NCBI GenBank assembly: GCA_017624155.1
Contig: JAGANS010000036.1
Coordinates: 1 to 64,000, forward strand
Direction of reading: 5' to 3'
Origin: Muribaculaceae bacterium
GTDB lineage: Bacteria > Bacteroidota > Bacteroidia > Bacteroidales > Muribaculaceae
Length of the DNA stretch: 64,000 bases
A program made the translations under genes and the position numbers. This document shows, piece after piece, positions 26,689 through 35,195 of this stretch. The notes beneath the pieces are model-generated. The model was not told where the DNA came from. It made no database searches and saw only the letters and a program-made list of their open reading frames with translations. Within the stretch, counting starts at the first letter, position 1; each line of letters begins with the position of its first letter.

Positions 26689-28065
26689 TTATCCTAACGG
26701 CGCAAGCTGAACGGTGAAGTGACGCATCAGCTCTGTTTCCCAGGTTATCTCATATCCGCGTGTGATCTGTTCGCGGCGGTCGAACACGTTCTTGAGCGCT
26801 ACGGCTATCACATCCATGTGGTTGTTGGTGTAGACACGGCGGGCGATACACAGGCGCAGCAGGTCCATACCGCCGAAACGGTTCTGGCGGGTTACGGGAT
26901 CGCGGTCGGCCAGGATATAGCCGATCTCGCAGCCACGCACACCGGCTTCCTTGTAGAGCTCGATGGCAAGTGTCTGTGCCGGGAATTCCTCTTTGGGCAC
27001 CTTGGTGAGCACAAGGCCGGCATCGACAAATATAGCATGGCCGCCGGCGGGACGCTGATATGGAATGCCGAATTCATCAAGACGGGCGGCGAGATATTCC
27101 ACCTGACGGATGCGGGTGGCGAGGTTGTCAAACTCTGTATTCTCGTCGAGGCCGATAGCAAGGGCGGCCATATCACGGCCGTTCATGCCACCGTATGTGA
27201 GATAGCCCTCAAAGGGGATACAGTATTTCTTGGCGCCCTCATACCAGTCGGCGTGTCGGGTGGCGATAAATCCGCCCATGTTCACGAGGCCGTCCTTCTT
27301 GGCCGACATCGTCATGCCGTCGGCATACGAGAACATCTCGCGGGTGATCTCCTTGATTGTCTTGTCGGCGTAACCTTCCTCGCGTGTCTTGATGAAGTAG
27401 GCATTCTCGGCAAAGCGGGCCGAGTCGAAAATCACCCGTTTGCCATACTTGTCGGCCACGCGGCGCACCTCACGGAGATTCTGCATCGATACGGGCTGGC
27501 CGCCGGCGGTATTGTTGGTGATGGTAACAATAATGAACGACACCTTGTCGCCATGCCCGGCAAGTGCCTTGTCGAGCTTATCGATATCGACGTTGCCCTT
27601 GAACGGCAATTCGAGCTGTGTGTCGCGGGCCTCGGCGATAGTGCAGTCGAGCGCTGTAGCGTGGCGCGACTCGATATGCCCCTTGGTGGTGTCGAAATGC
27701 GAGTTGCCGGGGACGATATCGCCTTCCTTGACGAGGTGGGAGAACAGCACATTCTCGGCTGCGCGTCCCTGATGGGTCGGAATCACATATACGAAACCGG
27801 TAAGGCGGGTGATGACATCGCGCAGCTCGAAAAACGAACGCGAGCCGGCATAGCTCTCGTCGCCCATCATCAGAGCCGCCCACTGGCGATCGCTCATCGC
27901 GCCCGTGCCCGAGTCGGTAAGGCAGTCGATGTAAACCTGATCAGCCGAAAGCTGAAAGAGATTGTAATGAGCCTCCCTTATCCAACGCTCGCGTTCCTCA
28001 CGGGTGGATTTGCGTATAGGCTCAACCATCTTGATTTTCCAAGATTCTGCAAAAGGTAGTTCCAT
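26689..28065 (-). CDS. tnaA: tryptophanase
   Basis: PLP enzyme splitting L-tryptophan to indole, pyruvate and ammonia. 458 residues, close to the family norm. The PLP lysine lies in SYADGMTMSAKKDG. Tryptophanase is favoured over tyrosine phenol-lyase. HFDTTKGH carries the tryptophanase Asp where the phenol-lyase has Thr, DSARFAENAYF matches tryptophanase, and the end reads RHFTVQL (His) rather than RFFTARF (Phe). It has a weak promoter-like CTTACTTTGG upstream on the minus strand (about 28099-28106). There is no TnaC-like leader or partner permease, so it looks monocistronic. Indole from gut Bacteroidota is a known interspecies and host signal. Confidence 0.92.
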   Translation of the reverse strand: MELPFAESWKIKMVEPIRKSTREERERWIREAHYNLFQLSADQVYIDCLTDSGTGAMSDRQWAALMMGDESYAGSRSFFELRDVITRLTGFVYVIPTHQGRAAENVLFSHLVKEGDIVPGNSHFDTTKGHIESRHATALDCTIAEARDTQLELPFKGNVDIDKLDKALAGHGDKVSFIIVTITNNTAGGQPVSMQNLREVRRVADKYGKRVIFDSARFAENAYFIKTREEGYADKTIKEITREMFSYADGMTMSAKKDGLVNMGGFIATRHADWYEGAKKYCIPFEGYLTYGGMNGRDMAALAIGLDENTEFDNLATRIRQVEYLAARLDEFGIPYQRPAGGHAIFVDAGLVLTKVPKEEFPAQTLAIELYKEAGVRGCEIGYILADRDPVTRQNRFGGMDLLRLCIARRVYTNNHMDVIAVALKNVFDRREQITRGYEITWETELMRHFTVQLAPLG

Positions 28066-28224
28066 GGTATTATATCTCGGTTATGATATGATAACTGTCC
28101 AAAGTAAGCCATTTTTCGCGTCCCGTGCAAGAAATTTAACGAGTATTAAGTGAAAAAAGTATAAAATTTCATAAAACGGAAGCCACAAGATATTATTTGA
28201 CGTGTTTTAAACATAAATTTCTTA

Positions 28225-28232
28225 TACTTTTG
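28225..28232 (+). promoter_or_regulatory. -7 box TACTTTTG
   Basis: TAnnTTTG match 15 nt before the ATG at 28248. It rules out the earlier in-frame start at 28197. Confidence 0.65.
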
Positions 28233-28247
28233 CATAATTTAATCACT

Positions 28248-29039
28248 ATGAATATAATCGAAGCCATACATGCACGTCATTCGGTACGCACTTTCAGCGG
28301 CGAACCGCTGCAGGCATCTGTAAAAAAAGCTCTTGAAGAAGCAATCAACAACAGTCGTTCGCCATTTGAAGGCAACGTAACCATGAGGCTCGCATCGGTA
28401 GGCATAGGTGAGGAATTCAGGCCTTCGACATACGGCGTGATCCGCAACGCGCTCGACTTCCTGCTGCTCGGGTTTGCCAATGACAAATGGTCGGCCGTAT
28501 CGGGCGGCTTCAGGATGGAGCAGGTAGTGCTTGAGGCTACCCGCCTGGGACTCGGCACCTGCTGGGTAGGCGGAACGTTCAAGAAAGGCTCGTTTGCCAA
28601 GGCCGCCGACCTGCCCGAGGGGCAGACTCTGCGCTCGATCCTCCCGGTCGGCGAGGGCGCACGCCGCACCGGCTTCCTCGACAAGATATTGCGCATGGCC
28701 GCCCGCAGCTACAGGCGCCGGCCGTTCGGCGAGCTGTTCTTCGTCAACAATTTCAATACTCCGCTGCCCGAAGACGGTCCATACGCCGGTCCGCTGGCAT
28801 TGATGCGGCTCGCTCCGTCGGCCACCAACTCACAGCCCTGGCGCGCACTTGTGCACGGAAATCAGGTGGACTTCTACTACAAGCCCGGCAATTTCAGCCT
28901 CATCGACATGGGCATAGGTCTGTGCCACTTCGACATCGGCTGCCACGAGGAGAATATGACCGGCATGTTTGCCGTGAACAATCTGCCTGAACCGGCTCCC
29001 GAGGATTTTGAATACCTCATCAGCTATATCCAGGCCTGA
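28248..29039 (+). CDS. nitroreductase family protein
   Basis: 263 residues. The N-terminal IIEAIHARHSVRTFSGEPL is the FMN-binding start of nitroreductases. The remainder fits the TM1586-like branch (single chain with two related halves): LDFLLLGFANDKW, ATRLGLGTCWVGGTF, then APSATNSQPWRALV in the second half. That family binds flavin, but its reaction is not fixed by sequence. Start chosen at the ATG immediately after the promoter. It has no terminator before the broken-gene region that follows. Confidence 0.8.
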   Translation: MNIIEAIHARHSVRTFSGEPLQASVKKALEEAINNSRSPFEGNVTMRLASVGIGEEFRPSTYGVIRNALDFLLLGFANDKWSAVSGGFRMEQVVLEATRLGLGTCWVGGTFKKGSFAKAADLPEGQTLRSILPVGEGARRTGFLDKILRMAARSYRRRPFGELFFVNNFNTPLPEDGPYAGPLALMRLAPSATNSQPWRALVHGNQVDFYYKPGNFSLIDMGIGLCHFDIGCHEENMTGMFAVNNLPEPAPEDFEYLISYIQA

Positions 29040-29099
29040 ATCGGGATTATAGGTAAGAATTAAGGTAATATTGGTAGCGGCGGATTCGGACTTTTTTCT

Positions 29100-29107
29100 T
29101 AATTTTG
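29100..29107 (+). promoter_or_regulatory. -7 box TAATTTTG of a disrupted gene
   Basis: TAnnTTTG match 32 nt before the ATG of the TonB-receptor fragment. The promoter appears intact although the gene is not. Confidence 0.55.
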
Positions 29108-29139
29108 CGCTGAAAATTAAGAGCTTGTTTAAAATCCGA

Positions 29140-29310
29140 ATGAACGCAAAAGTATATCTCTCAGTGCCGGTATGTCTGCTGGCTGCAGCCACGGCTGCCG
29201 GGCAAACCGACTCTATCGCCGCCACAGCGCTCAACGAGGTTGTAGTCACTGGCAGCAATTCGGCTGGCTCCCGGTCGACAGCGGATTCCATCTCACAAAG
29301 GACATCGTAG
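29140..29310 (+). pseudogene. TonB-dependent receptor, N-terminal fragment
   Basis: A normal receptor start is present: signal peptide (about 1-21), short linker, then LNEVVVTGSNSA, the usual entry into the TonB plug domain. Recognisable receptor sequence stops near base 29266 and the frame reaches a stop at 29308 after unrelated residues. Several hundred residues of plug and barrel are missing. The downstream bases belong to a different gene in another frame, so this is the left side of a deletion or recombination junction. Confidence 0.75.
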
Positions 29311-29837
29311 GCAAGAACTTCCTCAACTATGACTTCATCGTCGTCCTCTCCCACTTCAAGGGCCACCAGATGGCCGGATTCGGCGGCGCCCTCAAGAACA
29401 TCTCCATCGGCATAGCCTCCTCCGACGGCAAGGCTTACATCCACACCGGAGGCAAAACCGAGAAGCATGAGGAAATATGGGACAACATCGCCGAGCAGGA
29501 CACATTCCTCGAATCAATGGCCGACGCCTGCAAGGCCATCATAGCCCACACCGGCGACAACATCCTCTACATCAACGTAGCCAACAACCTTTCGGTCGAC
29601 TGCGACTGCAACGGCAATCCCGCCAAACCCGAGATGAAAGATTTCGGCATCCTGGCTTCGCTCGACCCCGTGGCTCTCGACCGCGCCTGCATCGACATGG
29701 TCCTCAACTCCGACGACCACGGCAAGGAACATCTCATCGAGCGCATCAACTCGCGCAACGGCATGCATATTCTCGATGCTGCCGAGGCTCACGGTCTTGG
29801 CAAACAGCAATATAACCTCGTCACAATCGACGAATAA
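29268..29837 (+). pseudogene. DUF362 iron-sulfur-type protein, C-terminal fragment
   Basis: From LPVDSGFHLTKDIVGKNF onward the frame matches the C-terminal half of DUF362 proteins: VLSHFKGHQMAGFGGALKNISIGIASS, NLSVDCDCNGNPAKPEMKDFGILASLDPVALD, ERINSRNGMHILDAAE. The N-terminal part of the family domain (I estimate well over 100 residues) is absent, and no start codon fits the homology boundary. The frame differs from that of the receptor fragment it abuts. It ends before a good terminator, so the 3' end of the original gene is intact. Confidence 0.75.
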
Positions 29838-29855
29838 AAAATGCTATATAACACA

Positions 29856-29899
29856 AAAATGCCGCCGGTGGTCATCTCCTGACTTTCGGCGGCAATTTT
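29856..29899 (+). terminator. rho-independent terminator
   Basis: Arms AAAATGCCGCC and GGCGGCAATTTT close the DUF362 remnant. The rest of the gap to 30068 holds only a 26-codon frame (29954-30034) with no support. Confidence 0.75.
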
Positions 29900-30068
29900 C
29901 ATATCCTGCGGCTCATCACGAGCAACCCGGATTCTAACCTTAAATCTATTACCATGAAAACACAGTGCAATAAAGCAATTATACTATCCAAACACCCGCG
30001 GGGCGGAATGGTTCGGAGATATGGAGCGAATTAACATTCTTTAACCTTGCATCCTCCACGATTTTTCA

Positions 30069-30076
30069 TAATTTTG
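30069..30076 (+). promoter_or_regulatory. -7 box TAATTTTG
   Basis: TAnnTTTG match 60 nt before the response-regulator ATG at 30136. Confidence 0.65.
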
Positions 30077-30135
30077 AAAGTCGAAAAAAATCGATGACTA
30101 TAATATCACACCAATCATTAGAATATAACCATATA

Positions 30136-30843
30136 ATGCGAGCCAGAATACTTGTAATAGACGACGAAGACTCAATCTGCGACATACTCCAGTACAACCT
30201 CAATAAAGAAGGCTATGAAGTCGACACTGCCTACAGCGCCGAGGAAGCCCTCGATATGGAACTGTCGAAATATCAGCTTTTCATTGTCGACATCATGATG
30301 GGCGACATGAGCGGCTTTGATTTCGCCAAACGTATCCGCAATGTCTCGGCCACTGAAAACACCCCGATTATCTTCTGCTCGGCCCTCAACGAGGAAGACG
30401 AGAAGGTAATGGGCCTCAATATCGGCGCCGACGACTATGTCACCAAACCTTTCTCAATCGGCGAGGTCATGGCACGTGTACGCGCCGTGTTGCGCCGCAC
30501 AGCCGCAACGAACGCTATTGCCGGCAACTCTGACGACGAATACGAGTCAGACCTCACTTTCAAGACACTTCGCATCGACCGCAACGAAAAGATCTGCTTC
30601 CTCGACAACCAGCCCGTAGCCCTGACCCGCACCGAGTTTGAGATACTGCAGTTCTTCCTCACCCACCGCAACCGCATATATTCACGACAGGAGATCATCG
30701 CCCAGGTATGGGGCGAAGATGTAGTAGTAAGCAACCGTACTATCGACACCAACATCACCCGCCTCCGCAAAAAGATCGGCCAATACGCCGACAACATCGT
30801 TACCCGCCAGGGATTCGGATATGGGTTTAAAGAAACATATTAA
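30136..30843 (+). CDS. OmpR/PhoB-type response regulator
   Basis: 235 residues. Receiver domain with acidic pair Asp9/Asp10, phospho-acceptor Asp52 in LFIVDIMMGD, Ser82 and Lys104 in VTKPFS. The C-terminal winged helix (about 145-235) contains LTRTEFEILQFFLTHRNRIYSRQEI and SNRTIDTNITRLRKKIG. The ATG at 30136 begins directly at the receiver strand (MRARILVIDDE); an in-frame ATG at 30094 adds 14 residues without homology. Its 3' end overlaps the kinase gene by 23 nt, so the pair is translationally coupled. Targets are unknown. Confidence 0.92.
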   Translation: MRARILVIDDEDSICDILQYNLNKEGYEVDTAYSAEEALDMELSKYQLFIVDIMMGDMSGFDFAKRIRNVSATENTPIIFCSALNEEDEKVMGLNIGADDYVTKPFSIGEVMARVRAVLRRTAATNAIAGNSDDEYESDLTFKTLRIDRNEKICFLDNQPVALTRTEFEILQFFLTHRNRIYSRQEIIAQVWGEDVVVSNRTIDTNITRLRKKIGQYADNIVTRQGFGYGFKETY

Positions 30844-32284
30844 ATACCAATGGCGGCTCATGCTGCCGCTTGTGACGCTCGTATGGCTTATCATCATTGT
30901 ACTTGGTATATGGATGTTCCATACCGAGAAAAAATTGCGCGTCGAGAATATCAGCTCGCAGATATCGCTTATTAACTCGCGCATAATAGCGGCCTACGAC
31001 TCAAACACCGACCCGTCCGACTTCCTCGACTTCATCAAGGACTACTACAGGCAGAATCCCGTGTATGATGACATCCGCATGTCGGTCTACCATACCGGAA
31101 CACTGATATACCAGATAGGAGAGCCGATACAGGTTCCGGACACGCGCGACCTTAAAACAGGCGGCGTGGCCAGTATGGGCGACATCCAGTTCGACACCAA
31201 TGAAAGCCGCCGCGAGTCCAACTTTTACTACGATGTGATCCAAAGCCGCGACCGCAAGCTACTCGTATACACCATGCTGCCTTTCAGCCCCGAGGTCGTG
31301 GCCGCATCAAGCGCATCAAAGAGTATATACGTGATATTGATTTCGGTGGCAATTCTCGCAACATTCATTGCCCTTGCCATCGCCCACCGCATCGGCAAAA
31401 ACATAAGCATGCTCCGCGACTTTGCCATGCGCGCAGGCTCCGATCCTACATTTGTACCGAGCATGGCCTTCCCGCGCGACGAAATTGGCGATATAGCCCG
31501 ACAGATCGTAAAGTTCTATAACGAACGATCAACCTCGATCATAAAACTGAAACGCGAACACAAGGTGGCCATGCACGCCCTTGAAGAAAAGACACGACTC
31601 AAACGCGAGCTGACCAACAACATCAATCATGAACTGAAAACGCCTATCGGCGTGATCAAAGGTTACCTTGACACCATCAACGAGCATCCCGACATGGACG
31701 AGGAATCACGCCGCCACTTCATGCAGAAAGTTGGCGAGCACGTAAACCGCCTCACCCAGCTGCTTGACGACATATCGTCGATCACACGTCTCGAATACGG
31801 ATCAAAGATGATCAACACCGAGCCGGTCAACTTCCATGAGATCGCATTCCAGGCCGTGAGCGATCTCGAAACATCCGGCATCATGGGTCAGATGATATTC
31901 AATTACGACATCCCTGTTGATTGCCAGGTAATCGGCAACAGCGGTCTCCTGCTGGCAATGATCAACAACCTGGCCAAGAACTCGGCCGCATATTCCAAAG
32001 GCACAGAATGCAACCTTATCCTTACCGACAAGGATGATGAATACCTCCACTTCGCATTCTACGATGACGGAATCGGTGTTAAGGAGTCATCCCTGCCGCA
32101 TCTGTTTGAGCGATTCTTCCGCGAGGACTCGGGCCGTTCGCGCAAAAAGGGCGGCACAGGCCTCGGACTATGTATTGTACAGAACACCATCGAGGCCCTC
32201 GGCGGCACCATCACAGCATCCAACCGCGAGGGCGGCGGCCTGCTGTTCCGCTTCACGCTCAAACGCTACATTCCTAATTCCTGA
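30821..32284 (+). CDS. membrane sensor histidine kinase
   Basis: 487 residues. Two membrane helices (about 12-33 and 168-190) bracket a periplasmic sensor domain of about 130 residues, followed by a HAMP-like linker. The phospho-acceptor is His270 in NNINHELKTPIGVIKGY. The ATPase has an N box (NNLAKNSAAYS), G1 (DDGIGV), F (FERFFRED) and G2 (GGTGLGL). It is the partner of the overlapping response regulator. The sensor domain has no family I recognise, so the stimulus is open. Its last 19 bases overlap the convergent HD-domain gene. Confidence 0.92.
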   Translation: MGLKKHIKYQWRLMLPLVTLVWLIIIVLGIWMFHTEKKLRVENISSQISLINSRIIAAYDSNTDPSDFLDFIKDYYRQNPVYDDIRMSVYHTGTLIYQIGEPIQVPDTRDLKTGGVASMGDIQFDTNESRRESNFYYDVIQSRDRKLLVYTMLPFSPEVVAASSASKSIYVILISVAILATFIALAIAHRIGKNISMLRDFAMRAGSDPTFVPSMAFPRDEIGDIARQIVKFYNERSTSIIKLKREHKVAMHALEEKTRLKRELTNNINHELKTPIGVIKGYLDTINEHPDMDEESRRHFMQKVGEHVNRLTQLLDDISSITRLEYGSKMINTEPVNFHEIAFQAVSDLETSGIMGQMIFNYDIPVDCQVIGNSGLLLAMINNLAKNSAAYSKGTECNLILTDKDDEYLHFAFYDDGIGVKESSLPHLFERFFREDSGRSRKKGGTGLGLCIVQNTIEALGGTITASNREGGGLLFRFTLKRYIPNS

Positions 32285-32832
32285 ATAGCCGCACCAAATT
32301 CATCATTGAGCAGTTCAAAACGCTCGGCGGTCGACTGTGAGTGACGGGCCATTGATGCCCGCACACGCTCAATGCTTTTCATGCTCATATCTCCCGACTT
32401 GCTGTAAAATTTATCGGCATAGCATATCAGCCTTTCAAGCAGTGTCTCAGGCATAAGCACACGGTCGAGTGGCAGAGGCAGATTCATCTCCACAATATCA
32501 TTACTCGAAATGCCGGCTCCGGTATGGCGCTCGGCTACACGGGCTATCCATTCGGGCGCACCCTCAGCACGCAGCAGATCAGCTCCGAGTATTCCATGCC
32601 GGATATATTTCTCAGTTCCGTGGCAGTCTATACCATCGGCATCGGTCATAAAAATGCCAATGTCGTGGAGCATTGCCGCCGCCTCGACGGCTTCAGGATC
32701 GAACCCGAGCCCAAGACGAGCGTTTATCCGGGCGGCAAGATCGGCGACCGAGCGCGAATGGCGCTCAAGGATATTCCGCACTCGCGAACCGGTCGGATAA
32801 TATTTGTCGTACAGTCGTTGATAATCGTACAT
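32266..32832 (-). CDS. HD-domain phosphohydrolase
   Basis: 188 residues. The HD metal site shows His in RHSRSVADLA, the HD pair in AAMLHDIGIFM, and later RHGILGADLL, RHTGAG and CYADKFY. This is the compact HDIG layout seen in small nucleotide or phosphate-ester hydrolases. The substrate is not defined by sequence. No promoter box is seen close upstream; the ilvE terminator lies between it and ilvE. Its 3' end overlaps the kinase gene tail to tail by 19 nt. Confidence 0.8.
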   Translation of the reverse strand: MYDYQRLYDKYYPTGSRVRNILERHSRSVADLAARINARLGLGFDPEAVEAAAMLHDIGIFMTDADGIDCHGTEKYIRHGILGADLLRAEGAPEWIARVAERHTGAGISSNDIVEMNLPLPLDRVLMPETLLERLICYADKFYSKSGDMSMKSIERVRASMARHSQSTAERFELLNDEFGAAIQELGM

Positions 32833-32842
32833 ATAAGCTTGT

Positions 32843-32883
32843 TAAAAAAGCGGAGGCAGACACATCAGCGCGTCCGCCTCCGC
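32843..32883 (-). terminator. terminator after ilvE
   Basis: On the minus strand GCGGAGGC and GCCTCCGC pair around an 18-nt loop and are followed by TTTTTT. Confidence 0.85.
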
Positions 32884-32899
32884 CTTATGAAAAAGAAGT

Positions 32900-33925
32900 T
32901 CATTCAATTACAGTATTCCAACCATACTCGTCAGGATATTCGCCGAGACGGATGGCATTGAGACGCTCATAAAGGGCGGTGCTCACAGGCCCCGGCTTAC
33001 GGTCGGCTGCTATCACATAGTCCTTGCCGGTGTCCTCGTCGTGGATCGTTCCAACGGGCGATATTACAGCGGCTGTACCGCATGCGCCGGCTTCGGTAGC
33101 CTTCTCGAGCTCGTCGACCGTGATATGGCGCTCCTCCACCTCGATACCCATGTCCCGGGCAAGCTGCTGCAGTGCGCGATTGGTAATAGACGGCAGGATG
33201 GAATCGCTCTTAGGCGTCACATATTTGCCGTCAATGATAGCGAAGAAGTTGGCCGGGCCACACTCGTCAAGATATTTCTTTTCCTTCGGATCGAGGAACA
33301 GCACAGCCGAATAGCCCATCTCGTGAGCATGATGCGATGCAGCGAGCGATGCAGCATAATTACCGCCGATCTTGTAACGGCCTGTACCACACGGAGCCAC
33401 ACGGTCATACTGGCGCATGATACAAATGTCGGTGCAACCGAATCCGGTCTTGAAATACGGGCCTACCGGAGTCACCATGATAATAAACAGATACTCTGTG
33501 GCGGCGCGCACACCGATCGACGGGCTGATACCGATCTCGAGCGGACGGATATATAACGAAGCACCCGAACCGTATGGCGGGATGAAACGCTCATTGAGTT
33601 TCACAGCCTTTATAACCATTTCACGGAAAAGATCGGCAGGCACAGGCTCCATAAGGATGCCGTTGGCCGAGTCCTGCAGGCGTGTGCCGTTATCTTCGAG
33701 GCGGAAGATTCGGATCTTGCCGTCTTTGCCTCGGAAAGCCTTAAGGCCCTCGAAAAGTTCCTGGCCGTAGTGAAGTGAGGTAGCGGCCATGTGTAATTCA
33801 ATCTTGTCGGATTTCGACACTTCTATTTCTCCCCACTTGCCGTCGCGGAAGTAGCAACGGACATTGTAATCAGTTGGATAATAACCAAACGGGAGATGTT
33901 TCCAGTCAATGTCGGGTTGGTTCAT
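32900..33925 (-). CDS. ilvE: branched-chain amino acid aminotransferase
   Basis: Class IV PLP aminotransferase, 341 residues, catalysing the last step of valine, leucine and isoleucine synthesis and its reverse. Motifs: SLHYGQELFEGLKAFRG near the N-terminus, PLP lysine in GTGRYKIGGNYAASL, and ATEAGACGTAAVISPVG near the C-terminus. The length and motifs match the eukaryote-like BCAT branch common in Bacteroidota. It has its own weak promoter-like box and a strong terminator, so it appears monocistronic. Confidence 0.93.
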   Translation of the reverse strand: MNQPDIDWKHLPFGYYPTDYNVRCYFRDGKWGEIEVSKSDKIELHMAATSLHYGQELFEGLKAFRGKDGKIRIFRLEDNGTRLQDSANGILMEPVPADLFREMVIKAVKLNERFIPPYGSGASLYIRPLEIGISPSIGVRAATEYLFIIMVTPVGPYFKTGFGCTDICIMRQYDRVAPCGTGRYKIGGNYAASLAASHHAHEMGYSAVLFLDPKEKKYLDECGPANFFAIIDGKYVTPKSDSILPSITNRALQQLARDMGIEVEERHITVDELEKATEAGACGTAAVISPVGTIHDEDTGKDYVIAADRKPGPVSTALYERLNAIRLGEYPDEYGWNTVIE

Positions 33926-33969
33926 GTCAGGTTAGGTATAGTTTATATCAGACATTATTTGTCATAACG

Positions 33970-33977
33970 CAAAGTTG
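33970..33977 (-). promoter_or_regulatory. weak promoter for ilvE
   Basis: Reverse-strand CAACTTTG matches TAnnTTTG at all but the first base, with a TTG about 20 nt upstream at a fitting -33 distance. Confidence 0.45.
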
Positions 33978-34034
33978 GACAAAATTTCGGACATTAACAA
34001 ATTAATGCACAAAAAAAATCCTCTTGTGCGCAAA

Positions 34035-35195
34035 TTAGCCAAAAATATCGACAAGACGGTCAATCTGTGGCGGAATTCCAGCCTTTGGCGGTTCGACACG
34101 GCCCATTCGTGCAGCCTTTATCACAGCATCGGCAATGACTTCTGGATCAGGCACAGGTACGATCTGCGCATTGGCGACATCATGCAACTGCTCACGGGCA
34201 CCCACAAAATCTGTGGCGACAATAGGCACACCGAAAAGCTTTGCCTCACCGATGGCTATGCAGAAGCCCTCATACCGGGACGGTTGTACATATACCCCAC
34301 AATTCTTCATAAAAGGATACGGGTTAGAACATGGCCCGACGAATGTAACATCCTCCGACAAGCCAAGCCCGCGCGCCATCCGTTCCAGCTTGTCTATATC
34401 ATCACCCCCGCCGACAAAATACCAGTGGAACTTAAGCCCTCGTGACTTCATAAACACAGCAGCCTTGAGCGCTATATCCTGCGCCTTTTGATTACATATA
34501 CGCCCAACTGTTAGCACGGATATGGAATCCAGCGGCGGAATGAACACATTCGGTTCGTCGGCAAGCCTGAGATCTGATTCACGATCAATTATATTCAACA
34601 GCACCTCCGTCTTATCCGAAAAATCGGGGAAACGCTTGTCAAACCGTTCTTTTGCTGTCTCAGACACTATGAATATTCTCTCATACGACGGGTATGTAAT
34701 CTTTACACTTCGTTCGCGAACAAAAAACTGATCGATATCGAAGTGTATCCAACAGTATTTACGCTCAGCATCGACGCATCGGCTTATATAAAAGTCGAGC
34801 AGTTCTGACGGGCCTTGATAAGTGACCGCTACGTCATACCGAGGCAATTCATCCTTACTTACAAAACCATTATAAAATGGTATTAATGTGCGCTTAACCT
34901 GCGAATACAAATACAGCGGCAACATCTTAAAAGCCTTGAACGGATTTTGGCGAATGGTCGACTTCAATGCTCCGAGCCGTTTTAATAGGATATCTTTATT
35001 ACGGGCCAACGAGGGGATTTCAAACAGCCGGACATGAGGCGGTACAAATTGCTTGAAGCCGCCTTCGGCCTCAATAACACCAAGATCTATATCATAACGC
35101 TCGGAAGGCAATGCATTGAGCAGACCGAGCAGTGATTTTTCCACACCGCCGACATTAAGCCGGTTTATTACAAAAAGTATTTTCTTTTTTTTCAT
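34035..35195 (-). CDS. family 4 glycosyltransferase
   Basis: GT-B glycosyltransferase of 386 residues, predicted cytoplasmic. The N-terminal LFVINRLNVGGVEKSLLGLLNAL holds the glycine-rich loop. The C-terminal half has LTVGRICNQKAQDIALKA and PSRYEGFCIAIGEAKLFGVPIVATD, where the E(x7)E motif binds the nucleotide-sugar. It transfers a sugar onto a lipid-linked glycan; donor and linkage are unknown. It is the last gene of the polysaccharide operon and starts in the stop of the flippase gene (ATGA). It is the only glycosyltransferase in the cluster. Confidence 0.88.
   Translation of the reverse strand: MKKKKILFVINRLNVGGVEKSLLGLLNALPSERYDIDLGVIEAEGGFKQFVPPHVRLFEIPSLARNKDILLKRLGALKSTIRQNPFKAFKMLPLYLYSQVKRTLIPFYNGFVSKDELPRYDVAVTYQGPSELLDFYISRCVDAERKYCWIHFDIDQFFVRERSVKITYPSYERIFIVSETAKERFDKRFPDFSDKTEVLLNIIDRESDLRLADEPNVFIPPLDSISVLTVGRICNQKAQDIALKAAVFMKSRGLKFHWYFVGGGDDIDKLERMARGLGLSEDVTFVGPCSNPYPFMKNCGVYVQPSRYEGFCIAIGEAKLFGVPIVATDFVGAREQLHDVANAQIVPVPDPEVIADAVIKAARMGRVEPPKAGIPPQIDRLVDIFG

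Noticed and set aside
29954..30034. 26-codon frame between the DUF362 remnant and the response regulator
   Set aside because: No homology, no promoter box close by, and no regulatory stem follows; the residues show no codon bias of a leader peptide.
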